Origin: Salinibacterium xinjiangense
Lineage (GTDB): Bacteria > Actinomycetota > Actinomycetes > Actinomycetales > Microbacteriaceae
NCBI RefSeq assembly: GCF_014645015.1
Contig: NZ_BMLC01000001.1
Location: 1,130,585 to 1,194,584, forward strand
Direction: 5' to 3'
Length of the DNA stretch: 64,000 nt
Positions within the stretch are counted from its first letter, which is position 1. The number at the start of each line of letters is the position of its first letter. A model generated the notes under the pieces. The model did no database searches and was not told where the DNA came from. It saw only the letters and a list, made by a program, of their open reading frames with translations. A program made the position numbers and the translations under genes. This document shows, piece after piece, positions 34,828-44,102 of the stretch.

Positions 34828-35733
34828 CTACTGGGTCTTCAACACATCCCAGGTAGCGCCGTCGTCGTCGGTGAACGCGATCCCTCGATCGTCCGCGACA
34901 TAGACGCGGCCATCGTGACTGGTAAACGCTTGCGCTACGCCGGTGACGGTTCCCCCGCGAATCCACGTATCGGTTGCGCGACGCCATACGCTGCCGCTGG
35001 CATCAACTCCGACGAGTTGCTGTTGTGCGGTGTCGATATCTATCAGGTACAGGTTCGGTGCTGCCGCGTCGAGGTGGAAGGTGACCGCATCATCTTCGCT
35101 TACGAGAACACCGGCTTCGGTGGTCGCGTAGAGCTTTCCCGGCACGATGGGGTCAGCAAGGATGTCTCGCGCGACGAGATCGGCACCGTCGGCCCAGGTC
35201 ACTCCGCCGTCGGAGCTGCGCTGGATCGCCGGCTTGCTCGTATCGATGCCATATACGAGCGCCGCACCACCCTCACTGGATGGCGGACCGACAGCCAACG
35301 CGTGGAAGTCCGTCTGCCCGGTGAGGGAGATATTGGTCCACGTCATCCCATTGTCGGTACTCGAAATCAAGCCGAGGTTAGGCGTTCCGAAAGAGCCCGG
35401 CGTCGTCGGACCGGGATGTCCCGATGCGTACGTGGTATCCCCAGCGATGACGAAGCCCATGGGGTCGAAGTCGAGTCCAGCACGCGGACCCGTGAATGTC
35501 GCGGCTGCGTCAGATGCGATCGAGACGTCGTAGATTCCCTCGTGCGTGGCCACCACAAGAACGCCACTGCTGGCATCGACGGTCAACTCATGGATGTGCT
35601 CGATCGGCGTCGGACCCGCTGGCTGGGCCGGCTGATTCACTTGCGGGGTGGCGGAGCATCCGACCAGAACCGCTGCCGTGCCGAGCAGGGTGCCGACTGA
35701 GAGTAGGCCAGGTCGGCGATGGGAGGGTCTCAT
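34828..35733 (-). CDS. BNR/sialidase-fold lipoprotein (F510_1955-like)
   Basis: A 301-residue exported lipoprotein. Signal peptide with lipobox VLVGCSA (Cys about residue 27), then a seven-bladed beta-propeller with Asp-box-like turns: SSTDNGMTWTN, RSSDGGVTWAD, SEDDAVTF and TDDDGATWD. This pattern fits the F510_1955 family, named glycosylhydrolase but with no proved activity. A role as a surface binding protein is as likely. The ATG at 35733 has an AGGA site. In relatives it often lies near copper-stress lipoproteins, and an SHOCT gene and a broken lipoprotein are close here. Confidence 0.75.
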   Translation of the reverse strand: MRPSHRRPGLLSVGTLLGTAAVLVGCSATPQVNQPAQPAGPTPIEHIHELTVDASSGVLVVATHEGIYDVSIASDAAATFTGPRAGLDFDPMGFVIAGDTTYASGHPGPTTPGSFGTPNLGLISSTDNGMTWTNISLTGQTDFHALAVGPPSSEGGAALVYGIDTSKPAIQRSSDGGVTWADGADLVARDILADPIVPGKLYATTEAGVLVSEDDAVTFHLDAAAPNLYLIDIDTAQQQLVGVDASGSVWRRATDTWIRGGTVTGVAQAFTSHDGRVYVADDRGIAFTDDDGATWDVLKTQ

Positions 35734-35986
35734 AGGTGGTGTCCTCAATTCTGGGTGGGCGCGGGTTCGAAGCGATGCTGTGGTGTCGGGGCGCACGCGC
35801 AATGATCACGACGTGCAGCCCGGCAGAGTTACCCGTCTTCTGCGGCTGGTTGCCCGGCACGTCGGCCATTTCCGTGTTCTCGACCGCGAAAGATGGTGCC
35901 GGTGAGATGCCGCGGTTCATCCCGCCTATCGTCGTGGTTGACGAGCATGCAGACAGGGCTATCGTGGTGGCGAGGACGCCGATCAT
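35734..35986 (-). pseudogene. Truncated small lipoprotein, possibly a DUF305 remnant
   Basis: A start at 35986 gives a signal peptide with lipobox ALSACSS and a linker with GGMNRGISPAPS that looks like the Met/His/Pro linker of DUF305 copper-related lipoproteins. The following sequence does not fold into a recognisable domain, loses lipoprotein-like composition after about residue 50, and then overlaps the start of the propeller gene. No ribosome site is evident. A deletion of the DUF305 core is the simplest reading. A short intact lipoprotein cannot be excluded. Confidence 0.35.
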
Positions 35987-36215
35987 TGCCGAGGTGAAAC
36001 GTAATTGTTACATACGTACTTTCCGATTAGCCCGGGCGTTTTTGAGCGCACGGGAACGCGCAGAACGTCGGCTGGCTGAATTAAGTCCTGCCACCGTCGT
36101 CACCGACCGCGGTCACGCGCATGCGATGCGCACACAGCGGGCACGCAGCAGGCATCGCTGCTCGCGACAATACTCACGACAACGTGGGATCCGAGGCTGC
36201 AACTGGCTGACTTTG

Positions 36216-36230
36216 TACCCCTCAGGGGGA
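36216..36230. promoter_or_regulatory. Weak CsoR-like element
   Basis: TACCCCTCAGGGGGA resembles the palindrome at 5414-5430 (C4 and G4-5 tracts) but its outer arms are asymmetric. It lies between the SHOCT gene and the lipoprotein remnant, on the same strand as both, about 230 bases before the remnant. It would place that gene in the copper regulon. Confidence 0.25.
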
Positions 36231-36274
36231 AGCAGGGAGGGCATCAGCAATCGAGATAGCCCGCCCGACGTGGA

Positions 36275-36526
36275 TCATGCCGAACCCAGATGCTTGCCGC
36301 GCTCGAGGTACTCCTCGGTGGTGAGGTCGCCCCTCGCGTAGCGCTCATCCAGAATCTGGCGCGGAGTCGGACCGGTAGCCGCCGCCGACAACGGAACCGC
36401 CGCGGGCTGCCTCATCCGTCCCGGGATCAGAAGAAGAGCCACGACCACTGCGACGATCAACAGCAGCACAATCGCCGCCCCGATGAGCCATCCCCAGCCC
36501 ATCATGTTGTATCCGTATCCCCACAT
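36275..36526 (-). CDS. SHOCT-domain membrane protein
   Basis: An 83-residue protein: short aromatic N-terminus (MWGYGYNMMGWGW), one membrane helix (about residues 15-37) and a SHOCT domain at the C-terminus (PRQILDERYARGDLTTEEYLERGKHL). The ATG at 36526 has a strong GAGGAG site, whereas the longer frame has none. SHOCT proteins are small oligomerising tails of unknown function; the Met/Trp-rich start is often found beside copper genes. Confidence 0.85.
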   Translation of the reverse strand: MWGYGYNMMGWGWLIGAAIVLLLIVAVVVALLLIPGRMRQPAAVPLSAAATGPTPRQILDERYARGDLTTEEYLERGKHLGSA

Positions 36527-37050
36527 GACCGCATCTCCTCGCTCTCGAAGCGCGCCCTGCGCGCCCTGAATCCCATGCTTCCATTCAGTCAGGCGAAGCC
36601 CCAGAGTCTTTGGTCCCAACATCAGACTGCCCACCTGCGGCAGGATCGGCTGACTCGACGCGTCCGATTGGCCCAACGACGGGAGGTCGATAGGTCAACT
36701 GCGACCGGTGAACCACAGCTTGGACTGACACTGGCTGCGACGAGTTGCAGAGGCGGCAACTCGACCCGAATTCAGCCGGATGCTTTTCGAAGTGTCGGCA
36801 GCGCCACCGGGTCAACCATCGACGCCTTTACCGCCAACTCGGACGCATCCCGCCCGTCGAAGCGGAGCAAACTTTTCGTGCACAACAATCTGCTTTTACG
36901 CAAGCTGACCGAGCCCAACCGAGTCGTCACCGAGCCCGAGGGCTTGCCAGGTGGGTGCAGCAAAACCCAGGGGCGACGCTGGATCCCCGATCACCGAGGC
37001 CCCACCAGGCCTCGAACTGTGATTATATGAAGAGCTAACAGAGGAGTGAC
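36527..37050. other. Gene-free stretch before the Cys-repeat protein
   Basis: About 520 bases with no credible coding sequence on either strand. Its right end holds the ribosome site GAGGAG for the following gene; a promoter should lie near 36990-37030, but I see no clear consensus. Confidence 0.5.
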
Positions 37051-37941
37051 ATGGACATCGCTATAACTCACGGCGTGCGTACCAACGCTACCCATTTCGG
37101 CACTTCGCTGAAAAAATTTTTTGTCCTGCTTGCCGCACTACTGCTTGCGGTACTGGCACTGACTTTCGCCGCCCCGGCAAGCTCTGCTTCGGCCGCTGAA
37201 GTCGGCCAGTGCAACGGCATCGCGGAGGGCGGAGGACAAGGCGTCAACTGTGACGTGACTGTAGTCAACAATCTGGACATCACCACCGGGGTGGCGAGTT
37301 CCACGGTCACCACCAAAGTGTGCATCGGCCCGGCCAACACGGTGATACCAGGCTGCGACCCCGTGACGACATCGTACGATTCGCTTGTCACGTCGGTAAA
37401 TCAGTGCAACGCCTCGGCAAACGGCCCCGGCTCCAGCGTGACCTGCAATGTTTTCGTCACCAACAACATCACCGGCGGTTCGTCAACGGGCGTCACCGCC
37501 GCAACAGTCAACCAGTGCAACAACACCGCAGGCGGAGGCGGCGAGTTCCTCAACTGCAGCCCACGCCCCGCCAATACGACGAACGCCACGATCACGCAGT
37601 GCAACTACTCCACCAACGGTGGCGGGGCTACGGTCGAGTGCTCTGTTTCCCCGTCTTTTGCGAGCGCGGAACTCCCGGTCCTCATCAACCAGTGCAACGA
37701 CTCCACTAACGAAGGTGGAGGAACGATGCGCTGCACCGCCTCACTGACGAACAACGTGCTCGCTGCAACGGCACCGACACCACCCCCCGCAAAAAACGTC
37801 CTGAATGATGCCAGGACCGACGGCTTCACTCACCCGGCCTGGAACGACGGCTCTTCTGACTTCCTGGGAGTCGGCGTGCTTCTGGTCGCCGGTCTGTTGA
37901 CGGCGGCATTCGTCACGCGTCGAATGCGTGCTCATCGCTAA
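37051..37941 (+). CDS. Exported Cys-repeat protein (five QCN repeats), likely sortase partner
   Basis: A 296-residue surface protein. A long signal segment (about residues 20-47, KKFF then a hydrophobic core, cleavage near SASAAE) is followed by five units that begin QCN and have a second Cys exactly 13 residues later: C54/C67, C119/C132, C156/C169, C184/C197 and C215/C228; the spacing is invariant and the gap is Gly/Ser/Thr/Asn-rich (as in QCNDSTNEGGGTMRC). Each pair probably forms a disulfide. An extra pair (C91, C102) sits in the first linker. A membrane helix (about 272-288) and a basic tail RRMRAHR close it, like a sorting signal, but no LPXTG is present. It overlaps the sortase gene by 14 bases. 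Confidence 0.75.
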   Translation: MDIAITHGVRTNATHFGTSLKKFFVLLAALLLAVLALTFAAPASSASAAEVGQCNGIAEGGGQGVNCDVTVVNNLDITTGVASSTVTTKVCIGPANTVIPGCDPVTTSYDSLVTSVNQCNASANGPGSSVTCNVFVTNNITGGSSTGVTAATVNQCNNTAGGGGEFLNCSPRPANTTNATITQCNYSTNGGGATVECSVSPSFASAELPVLINQCNDSTNEGGGTMRCTASLTNNVLAATAPTPPPAKNVLNDARTDGFTHPAWNDGSSDFLGVGVLLVAGLLTAAFVTRRMRAHR

Positions 37942-38593
37942 GAAGGCGCTGCTCGGCGGCCTAGCAGCACTCGTTTGCGCGCTGTCATTCGGATGGGTCG
38001 TTCTTGCGCCAGTCCCAACCACGGCCCCACCAGCGACACCGAAGGCCACAATTCAACGGGCGGCACCGGCGGCGGCTCCTCCGTCGCCGGCGCCTGTCGC
38101 CGACCTCGTGGTCCCGGCATCCGCACCACTTCAACTAAGAGTCGCATCGATCGGACTCGATGGCGCGGTGTCTGAATACACGCAGGAGATGATCGACGAA
38201 CGCGGCGGATTCGATCCGTCCGAACCCACGACGATCTCCTGGGACACGACCATCCCGGATGGGCTGGCCGGGACCGATGCGGCCAACACGGTTTACCTTT
38301 ACGGCCATACCTGGATTGATATGGCCGTCTTCAACGGCCTCAGAGACCTGCAGCCCGGAGCCGTCGCGAGCATTGACACGGCAAACGGCACGCTCTGCTA
38401 CGTCACACAGAAAACCCTTCTACTGGACAAGGCGGAATACAAGACCAACGATGAACTCACTAACGTCATCCCCAACCGTCTGGTCCTCGTGAGCTGTTCC
38501 CGACCCGTGGGTTACGATCCGGGAATTGCCACCGTGCAAAACATTGCCGTCGTGCTTCAACTGGATCAAGAACAGACGAACGCAGGCTGCTGA
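37928..38593 (+). CDS. Class F/E-like sortase
   Basis: A 221-residue membrane-anchored sortase. N-terminal helix (about 6-28), Pro/Ala linker, then the beta-barrel: LQLRVASIGLDGAV, TVYLYGHTW with catalytic H127, and LVLVSCSRP with catalytic C190. The general pattern fits actinobacterial sortases E/F. The arginine normally found 7-9 residues after the Cys is not there (the stretch reads VGYDPGIATVQNIAVV); R192 is the only nearby Arg. The GTG start is inside the preceding gene, so translation is coupled and the Cys-repeat protein is the obvious substrate or partner. Confidence 0.78.
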   Translation: MLIAKKALLGGLAALVCALSFGWVVLAPVPTTAPPATPKATIQRAAPAAAPPSPAPVADLVVPASAPLQLRVASIGLDGAVSEYTQEMIDERGGFDPSEPTTISWDTTIPDGLAGTDAANTVYLYGHTWIDMAVFNGLRDLQPGAVASIDTANGTLCYVTQKTLLLDKAEYKTNDELTNVIPNRLVLVSCSRPVGYDPGIATVQNIAVVLQLDQEQTNAGC

Positions 38594-38608
38594 CTGTCAG
38601 CGTAGGCG

Positions 38609-38632
38609 CCTCAACCCCGTGCGGGTGTGAGG
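38609..38632 (+). terminator. Hairpin after the sortase gene
   Basis: CCTCAACCC and GGGTGTGAGG can pair with one bulge around a CGTGC loop, 16 bases past the sortase stop. There is no T-run, so this is only a possible terminator. Confidence 0.3.
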
Positions 38633-38841
38633 ATCGGTGCCAGATGCAGGGTTGAACGGCTGACGTGGCGGAGGGTGCTGGCGAACGGTATTCCACGGCC
38701 TCAAAACCGGACTGGTCCGGGTTGCAGACGTAACTCGTAACAGAATACTTCCGGCTGGGTTCACGCGGCGTTCATCGGTGATGTGCTCTCTCGCAGCATC
38801 GCGGGCTGGCAGCTGTCGGCGATTCTTGACGCCGGTCGGGA

Positions 38842-39426
38842 TCAGGCTGAGCCGCTCCACGCGGCCGGCACGATTGTCCACATGACGTCGGCCTCCTGGG
38901 TTGATGTGTTTTCCCAATTGTGCGGCTCGCGTCCAGAAAATGTCAGGGTGTCCCCGGTCTTCATATCGACCTTCCGGTCGAAGAAAAGCATTGAAATAGT
39001 TCCCGCAACAACATGGACTACTTCAACAGCGCAGTTGATGGTGTACAGCGCGTCTCCGCCTGTGGACTGTGGAGCAAGGTGTGACCTGAGTACCTGCACC
39101 CCCGACTGGCTGCGTGGGGTGAGAAGCCGCTCGGTGGCTCCCCGGCCGCCCATGTTGATCAGAGGGGCGAGTGCCAATTCCACGACATCTGTGGTGATTT
39201 CTTCGAATAGAGAGCCGATGGGCAGCGAGAGAACCTGACATAACGAAACAAGAGTCGACACGCTCGGCGACGTTTCATCCCGCTCCACCCTGCTGACGAA
39301 TCCGGTGGTCACGTGCGCGGCCTGAGCGAGTTGCGCGATCGTGAGGCCCTGCGCTTTCCGGCTCGCACGCAGTCGCGCCCCCACGCGGAGCTGGTTCTGG
39401 GACGCTGTTGGATTGATCGGTCGCAT
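38842..39426 (-). CDS. XRE-cupin transcriptional regulator
   Basis: A 194-residue regulator with a Cro/C1-type helix-turn-helix (LTIAQLAQAAHVTTGFVSRVERDETSPSVSTL, read in part) and a C-terminal cupin (about 115-190, with VVHVVAGTISMLF and TFSGREPHNWEN). This is the PuuR-like architecture that often senses polyamines or related small molecules. The ATG at 39426 has AGGAAGG in front. It is divergent to agmatinase (129-base gap), so it likely controls the agmatinase - permease - nitrilase operon. Confidence 0.88.
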   Translation of the reverse strand: MRPINPTASQNQLRVGARLRASRKAQGLTIAQLAQAAHVTTGFVSRVERDETSPSVSTLVSLCQVLSLPIGSLFEEITTDVVELALAPLINMGGRGATERLLTPRSQSGVQVLRSHLAPQSTGGDALYTINCAVEVVHVVAGTISMLFFDRKVDMKTGDTLTFSGREPHNWENTSTQEADVMWTIVPAAWSGSA

Positions 39427-39554
39427 CGGGCCCTTCCTGGCTGGGGTCGCGCCTAGCTTGACAGAGTTCGATCGTCCACAGATACTGAGGTCAGTTCGTT
39501 TTACAATTAGGCAAACATTTATGATCATCGGTCATTCTTTCGAAGGCGAATAAT

Positions 39555-40514
39555 ATGTCGGACCAGCACGAGCCCGTGGGACCGCCGGATGCGAGCATCA
39601 ACCCTCGATACTCCGGGTTCGCGACTTTCGCCCGGTTGCCTCGCCTTGACGAGGTGGTAACTGCCGACATCACCGTGGTGGGAGTTCCGTTCGACAGCGG
39701 GGTGAGTTTTCGGCCTGGCGCCCGGTTCGGTCCGGCCCATGTGCGCGAGGCATCCCGTCTCCTACGGCCATACAACCCGGCACAGGATGTCGAGCCATTC
39801 ACGACGCAACAAGTCGCCGACGCCGGTGACATCGTTGCCAACCCATTTGATCTCGACGAAGCCATCAGCCAGATCGAAAGCGCTGCCACGGGCCTCACCG
39901 ACGGCGGCAGCCGCCTCGTCACTATCGGCGGCGACCACACCATCGCATTGCCCCTGCTGAGGGCTGTAGCTAAAAAGCATGGGCCGGTGACCGTGTTGCA
40001 TTTCGACGCGCACCTCGACACCTGGGATACCTACTTCGGAGCCCCGGTGACCCATGGAACACCGTTCCGACGCGCATCGGAAGAAGGTCTCATCGACCTG
40101 ACCACCAGCCTGCACGTGGGCATCCGCGGCCCCCTCTACAGCCGACAGGATCTTCACGACGATGCGCGTCTCGGCTTCGCGATCATCAGCAGCGCCGAGA
40201 TTGAATCGGAGGGCCTTGCCCATTCGATATCGCGGATGCTGGGCCGACTCAAGAACAGCCCGCTCTACATATCTGTTGACATCGACGTTCTCGATCCCGC
40301 GCACGCACCCGGCACGGGAACACCAGAGGCCGGTGGCATGACCAGCCGTGAGCTTCTGGCCATGATCAGGGCACTTCGCGGCCTGAACATCGTGGGAGCC
40401 GACATCGTCGAGGTGGCTCCGGCCTACGATCACGCACAGATCACCGCTGTGGCCGCCGCTCACGTGGCCTACGAGATCATCTCTGCCATGACCCCATCCA
40501 CGCAATCCCGCTGA
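39555..40514 (+). CDS. Agmatinase-family ureohydrolase
   Basis: A 319-residue Mn-dependent ureohydrolase. All six metal ligands are seen: H128 in GGDHTI, D151, H153 and D155 in [10 protein letters not shown], and D242/D244 in [18 protein letters not shown] is the substrate-loop signature of agmatinases. It should split a guanidino compound to urea and an amine. Agmatine is the default, but guanidinobutyrate or guanidine-type substrates are possible since the next genes are a nucleobase-type permease and a nitrilase and not polyamine genes. Length is normal. Confidence 0.88.
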   Translation: MSDQHEPVGPPDASINPRYSGFATFARLPRLDEVVTADITVVGVPFDSGVSFRPGARFGPAHVREASRLLRPYNPAQDVEPFTTQQVADAGDIVANPFDLDEAISQIESAATGLTDGGSRLVTIGGDHTIALPLLRAVAKKHGPVTVLHFDAHLDTWDTYFGAPVTHGTPFRRASEEGLIDLTTSLHVGIRGPLYSRQDLHDDARLGFAIISSAEIESEGLAHSISRMLGRLKNSPLYISVDIDVLDPAHAPGTGTPEAGGMTSRELLAMIRALRGLNIVGADIVEVAPAYDHAQITAVAAAHVAYEIISAMTPSTQSR

Positions 40515-40554
40515 TTTTTACCCTCGCCGCACCAGCTGCCATCAGAAAAGGACA

Positions 40555-42006
40555 ATGATGTCTCATCCCGGTACATCCGAACGCGATTCGGTCATTGAAC
40601 AGCATTCGATTGACTACGTGCCCGGTTCCGAAAGACACGGGAAGGTGTGGCACCAGGCTCCGTTCTGGTTCACCGGAAACTTTGTGTTGCCCACTATGGT
40701 GACCGGTTTCGTTGGTCCCGCAATGGGGCTGAGCGTCGGGTTCAGCGTGCTCGCTATCGTGGTGGGGGTGCTGTTCGGCACATTCTTCATGGCCTTCCAT
40801 GCCAATCAGGGGCCGCGCATGGGCCTGCCGCAGATGATCCAGTCCAGAGCGCAATTCGGTAGCCGCGGAGCGGTTGTTCCCTTTGCCGCTACCGTGTTCG
40901 TCTACGTCGGATTCCTCGTTTTCGACACCATTTTGGCAACCCAGGGAATCCAGCTGGTTCTCTCCGGCGGGAAGTTGTTTTGGTACCCCGTCCTCATCGT
41001 GTTGGCCATCGTCATCGCGGTGGTCGGCCACGATCTACTTCACTTCATCCAACGCTGGTTGACCTACCTCCTGATCCTCGTGTTCGCCATCGTCACGATC
41101 GTTGCCGTTGTGCACTTCGCTACCGTCCCGATGGTCGAGGCTGCTGCTGCGGCAACGTCGGGATGGAACTGGACGGCATTTCTCGTGCAGTTCTCGCTCG
41201 CGGCCGGATACAACATCAGTTACGCGGTCTATGTCTCGGACTACACGCGATACCTACCAGCAAAATCCTCCGCACCGAAGCTCATCACCGCCGTCTATCT
41301 CGGCGCTGGCGTTTCTGCTATCTGGTTGATGTCGCTCGGCTCGCTCCTCGCCAGTTACATCCCTAACGCCGACCCGATCACGTCTCTCCAACAAATCGGT
41401 GACCTGCTGGTGCCCGGCTTCGGCACCTTCGCCGTGCTCGTCTCGGTCGTCGCGCTTGTGTCGATCATGGGAGTCAACGCCTACGGCGCGATGCTCACGG
41501 GAACCAGCGCGGTCGACGGATTCAGGGAAGTACGACCGACAGTTCGCCTGCGTGTTATCGGATTGGCAATCGTGGGACTCGTCTGCCTGGCGATCGCATT
41601 GGTCATCCCCGACGACTACCTGGCCAGCTTCAACAACTTCGTTCTACTGATGTTGTACTTCCTGGTGCCGTGGACCGCTGTCAACCTCGTGGACTTTTAC
41701 CTCGTGCGCCACGGCAAATACGCCATCGCCGAAATCGTCAAACCCGGCGGCCTGTACGGCCGATGGGCCTGGCGCGGCGTCACCGCATACTTCATAGGTT
41801 TTGCGGCCATGATCCCGTTCTTCTCCACCAGCTTCTACGTGGGCCCCGTCGCCGAATTGCTGGGAGGGGCGGACATCTCCTTCATCTTCGGGTTGGTTGT
41901 TTCCGGCGGTCTTTACCTCCTGTTCTGCCGAAACCTCAACCGGTCGGCCGAGGCAACCGCCGAGGCGAAAAGCAACCAGGAGCTCGAAGGAGTAGCCCAC
42001 CCGTGA
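40555..42006 (+). CDS. NCS1-family permease (purine/cytosine/allantoin type)
   Basis: A 483-residue 12-helix NCS1 transporter. It begins IDYVPGSERHGKVWHQAPFWFTGNFVLPTMVTGF, has GLPQMIQSRAQFG after helix 2-3, WNWTAFLVQFSLAAGYNISYAVYVSDYTRYLP in the middle, and VPWTAVNLVDFYLVRHGKYAI near the end (all read in part). These match cytosine/purine/uracil/thiamine/allantoin permeases; ligand is unknown. The AAAAGGA site supports the ATG at 40555. It overlaps the nitrilase by 4 bases (GTGA). Confidence 0.9.
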   Translation: MMSHPGTSERDSVIEQHSIDYVPGSERHGKVWHQAPFWFTGNFVLPTMVTGFVGPAMGLSVGFSVLAIVVGVLFGTFFMAFHANQGPRMGLPQMIQSRAQFGSRGAVVPFAATVFVYVGFLVFDTILATQGIQLVLSGGKLFWYPVLIVLAIVIAVVGHDLLHFIQRWLTYLLILVFAIVTIVAVVHFATVPMVEAAAAATSGWNWTAFLVQFSLAAGYNISYAVYVSDYTRYLPAKSSAPKLITAVYLGAGVSAIWLMSLGSLLASYIPNADPITSLQQIGDLLVPGFGTFAVLVSVVALVSIMGVNAYGAMLTGTSAVDGFREVRPTVRLRVIGLAIVGLVCLAIALVIPDDYLASFNNFVLLMLYFLVPWTAVNLVDFYLVRHGKYAIAEIVKPGGLYGRWAWRGVTAYFIGFAAMIPFFSTSFYVGPVAELLGGADISFIFGLVVSGGLYLLFCRNLNRSAEATAEAKSNQELEGVAHP

Positions 42007-42827
42007 CCAACTCCGGCACTATCGTCGCCTGCTGCCAGATCGCGTTGCAGATCGGTGACCGGGCCGGGAATCGTGCCAAAATACATGCCGCCGTCAGTCG
42101 AGCAGCTGATGGTGGCGCGCAGGTCATCGTCCTGCCCGAACTTGCCAACACCGGGTATATGTTCTCGTCCCCGCAAGAATTGCACGCCCTCGCGGAGCCC
42201 GTCGACGGACCGACCATAGCCGGGTGGCAACAGCTCGCCGAGCAGCGCAAAGTGATCATCGTTGGGGGCTTTGCCGAAAATGGACACGATGGCAAGATCT
42301 ACAATTCCGCCGTCATCGTCGACGAGACCGGACTGCGAGCTACCTATCGAAAAGCACACCTGTGGGACGGTGAAAAGTTGGGCCTGTTCACCGCAGGATC
42401 TGATTCGCCTCCGGTCGTCGACACAGCAGTGGGCCCAATCGGCCTGGTCATTTGCTACGACCTCGAATTCCCCGAATGGGTACGACACGTCGCCGAAGCT
42501 GGGGCAGCCCTGCTCTGCGCCCCGGTGAACTGGCCGCTGTACCCACGCCCCGCCGGTGAGAGACCCAGTGAAATTGTCCGCGCACAAGCCGCGGCGAGCA
42601 GCAACCGAATATTCGTGGCCATCGCCGACAGGGCAGGGACGGAACGCGATCAGGCCTGGCTCGGAGGGAGCGTGATTATCGACCCGGACGGCTACCCGAC
42701 AACCACCCTCCGCCTCGATGAAGAGACGATAATTTACGCAACACTCAATCTGCCGGAAGCGACTGATAAGTCGATAAGCGCCGGCAATGACGTCCACAAA
42801 GATCGACGCCCAGACCTCTATACGTAA
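42003..42827 (+). CDS. Nitrilase-superfamily carbon-nitrogen hydrolase
   Basis: A 274-residue hydrolase with the full catalytic triad: E46 in LPELANTG, K117 in YRKAHLWDGE and C151 in VICYDLEFPE. It hydrolyses amides, carbamoyl amines or nitriles; class cannot be fixed, though N-carbamoylputrescine amidase-like activity would fit an agmatine route. The GTG start overlaps the permease stop. A second, similar gene lies at 50497-51345, also beside an NCS1 permease; the motif YRK-HLWD and NWPL are shared. Confidence 0.9.
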   Translation: MTNSGTIVACCQIALQIGDRAGNRAKIHAAVSRAADGGAQVIVLPELANTGYMFSSPQELHALAEPVDGPTIAGWQQLAEQRKVIIVGGFAENGHDGKIYNSAVIVDETGLRATYRKAHLWDGEKLGLFTAGSDSPPVVDTAVGPIGLVICYDLEFPEWVRHVAEAGAALLCAPVNWPLYPRPAGERPSEIVRAQAAASSNRIFVAIADRAGTERDQAWLGGSVIIDPDGYPTTTLRLDEETIIYATLNLPEATDKSISAGNDVHKDRRPDLYT

Positions 42828-42866
42828 CGCACGGGACTGCTCGAGCGCCGTGCGTCATCAGGTCAT

Positions 42867-42898
42867 CGGGCATCCGGGCATCCGGGCAGTCGGGCAAT
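42867..42898. repeat. Four octamer tandem repeats
   Basis: CGGGCATC, CGGGCATC, CGGGCAGT and CGGGCAAT follow one another in the 290-base gap after the nitrilase gene. Two further units upstream are weaker. No gene covers them. Confidence 0.6.
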
Positions 42899-43116
42899 CG
42901 CAAGACGGACACGACGATCAACGGGCTGACGTGAGTTCATCCCGCCAACATCGAGCAGAGGTCTCACCGCCACGAGTGCGGGAACTGTCAGCAATGTCGT
43001 GACGCAAAAGTGCTGTCGATGTCCTGAGACAGGACAAGGATCAGCCAACCTGCGCAAGCGGGGAAGCTCAGATCCGACTCGTGCCACCAGCACTCTGGCG
43101 GGTTAGCATGATCTGC

Positions 43117-43908
43117 ATGACACTCCCCGCGGCATGGGATCTCACCGGTCGCACAGCTTTGATTACCGGGGCGGGAAGCCCGACCGGAATTGGCTTCGCT
43201 TCGGCCCGATCCCTCGGGCAACTGGGAGCCACCGTTGCGATCACCGGCACAACCGCGCGAATCCATGATCGAGTCGACGAGCTGCGTGAGCTCGGCATCG
43301 ATGCCCATGGGTTTGTTGCCCGACTGGAGTCGGCGAGGCTCGCGGGCGAGTTGGGCGATGCACTGATGGGGGCATCCGTGGTGCCGAGCATCCTGGTGAA
43401 CAACGCGGGTATGGTCTCAACGGGCGACACCGAAATGCTGTCGGGTGACGCGCTGATGAATCCGGATGATTGGGATCGCAGCATCGCCCTGAACCTGTCG
43501 AGCGCGTTCTACATGACTCGCCTCGTTCTCCCTCGGATGCGTGCTGCACGCTGGGGTCGCATTGTCACGGTAGCGAGCGTGACCGGGCCGGTGATGGCGT
43601 CACGTGGAGACATCTCCTACGCCGCAGCAAAAGCCGGGCTCGTCGGGCTCACCCGGGCCCTGGCCGTCGACGAAGCAGGTGCTGCGATCACGGCGAACGC
43701 GGTCGCTCCCGGCTGGATTTCGACCGGATCCCAGCTGCCGTCCGAAGCACTCGAAGGTGCGCATGTACCGGCGGGCAGAAGCGGGACGGCGGATGAGGTG
43801 GCCGCGGCGATCGTCTGGCTGGCGACCCCGGGTGCATCGTACGTGACCGGACAGGTAATCGTCGTCGACGGCGGGAACAGCGTCGCGGAACAGCGACTCG
43901 CTCCCTGA
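43117..43908 (+). CDS. Short-chain dehydrogenase/reductase
   Basis: A 263-residue SDR. TGRTALITGAGSPTGIGFASA is the NAD(P) site, VNNAGM follows, the catalytic tetrad Ser/Tyr/Lys is seen in VTVASVTGPVMASRGDISYAAAKAGL, and the end TGQVIVVDGGN is typical. The ATG at 43117 (MTLPAAWDLTG) is favoured by length; 43108 is an alternative and neither has a strong site. It oxidises or reduces a small alcohol or ketone. Neighbours do not settle its role. Confidence 0.88.
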   Translation: MTLPAAWDLTGRTALITGAGSPTGIGFASARSLGQLGATVAITGTTARIHDRVDELRELGIDAHGFVARLESARLAGELGDALMGASVVPSILVNNAGMVSTGDTEMLSGDALMNPDDWDRSIALNLSSAFYMTRLVLPRMRAARWGRIVTVASVTGPVMASRGDISYAAAKAGLVGLTRALAVDEAGAAITANAVAPGWISTGSQLPSEALEGAHVPAGRSGTADEVAAAIVWLATPGASYVTGQVIVVDGGNSVAEQRLAP

Positions 43909-44102
43909 TAAGGCGGCGTCCCCAGCCGACGGTGTCATGGGTCTCGGGAGGTGATGAACCGGGTCCACCGGGAAATGCCGCCATCGCAGCGGGCCGAGTG
44001 GGTTGTCTGACAGCTCGGCGTCGAGCCCTGCCCGCCGCCGTGGAGTGAAGCGAGGACTACTCGTTGGAGTGGGATTCATCGCCGCCCAATTATGTTAGGA
44101 CT

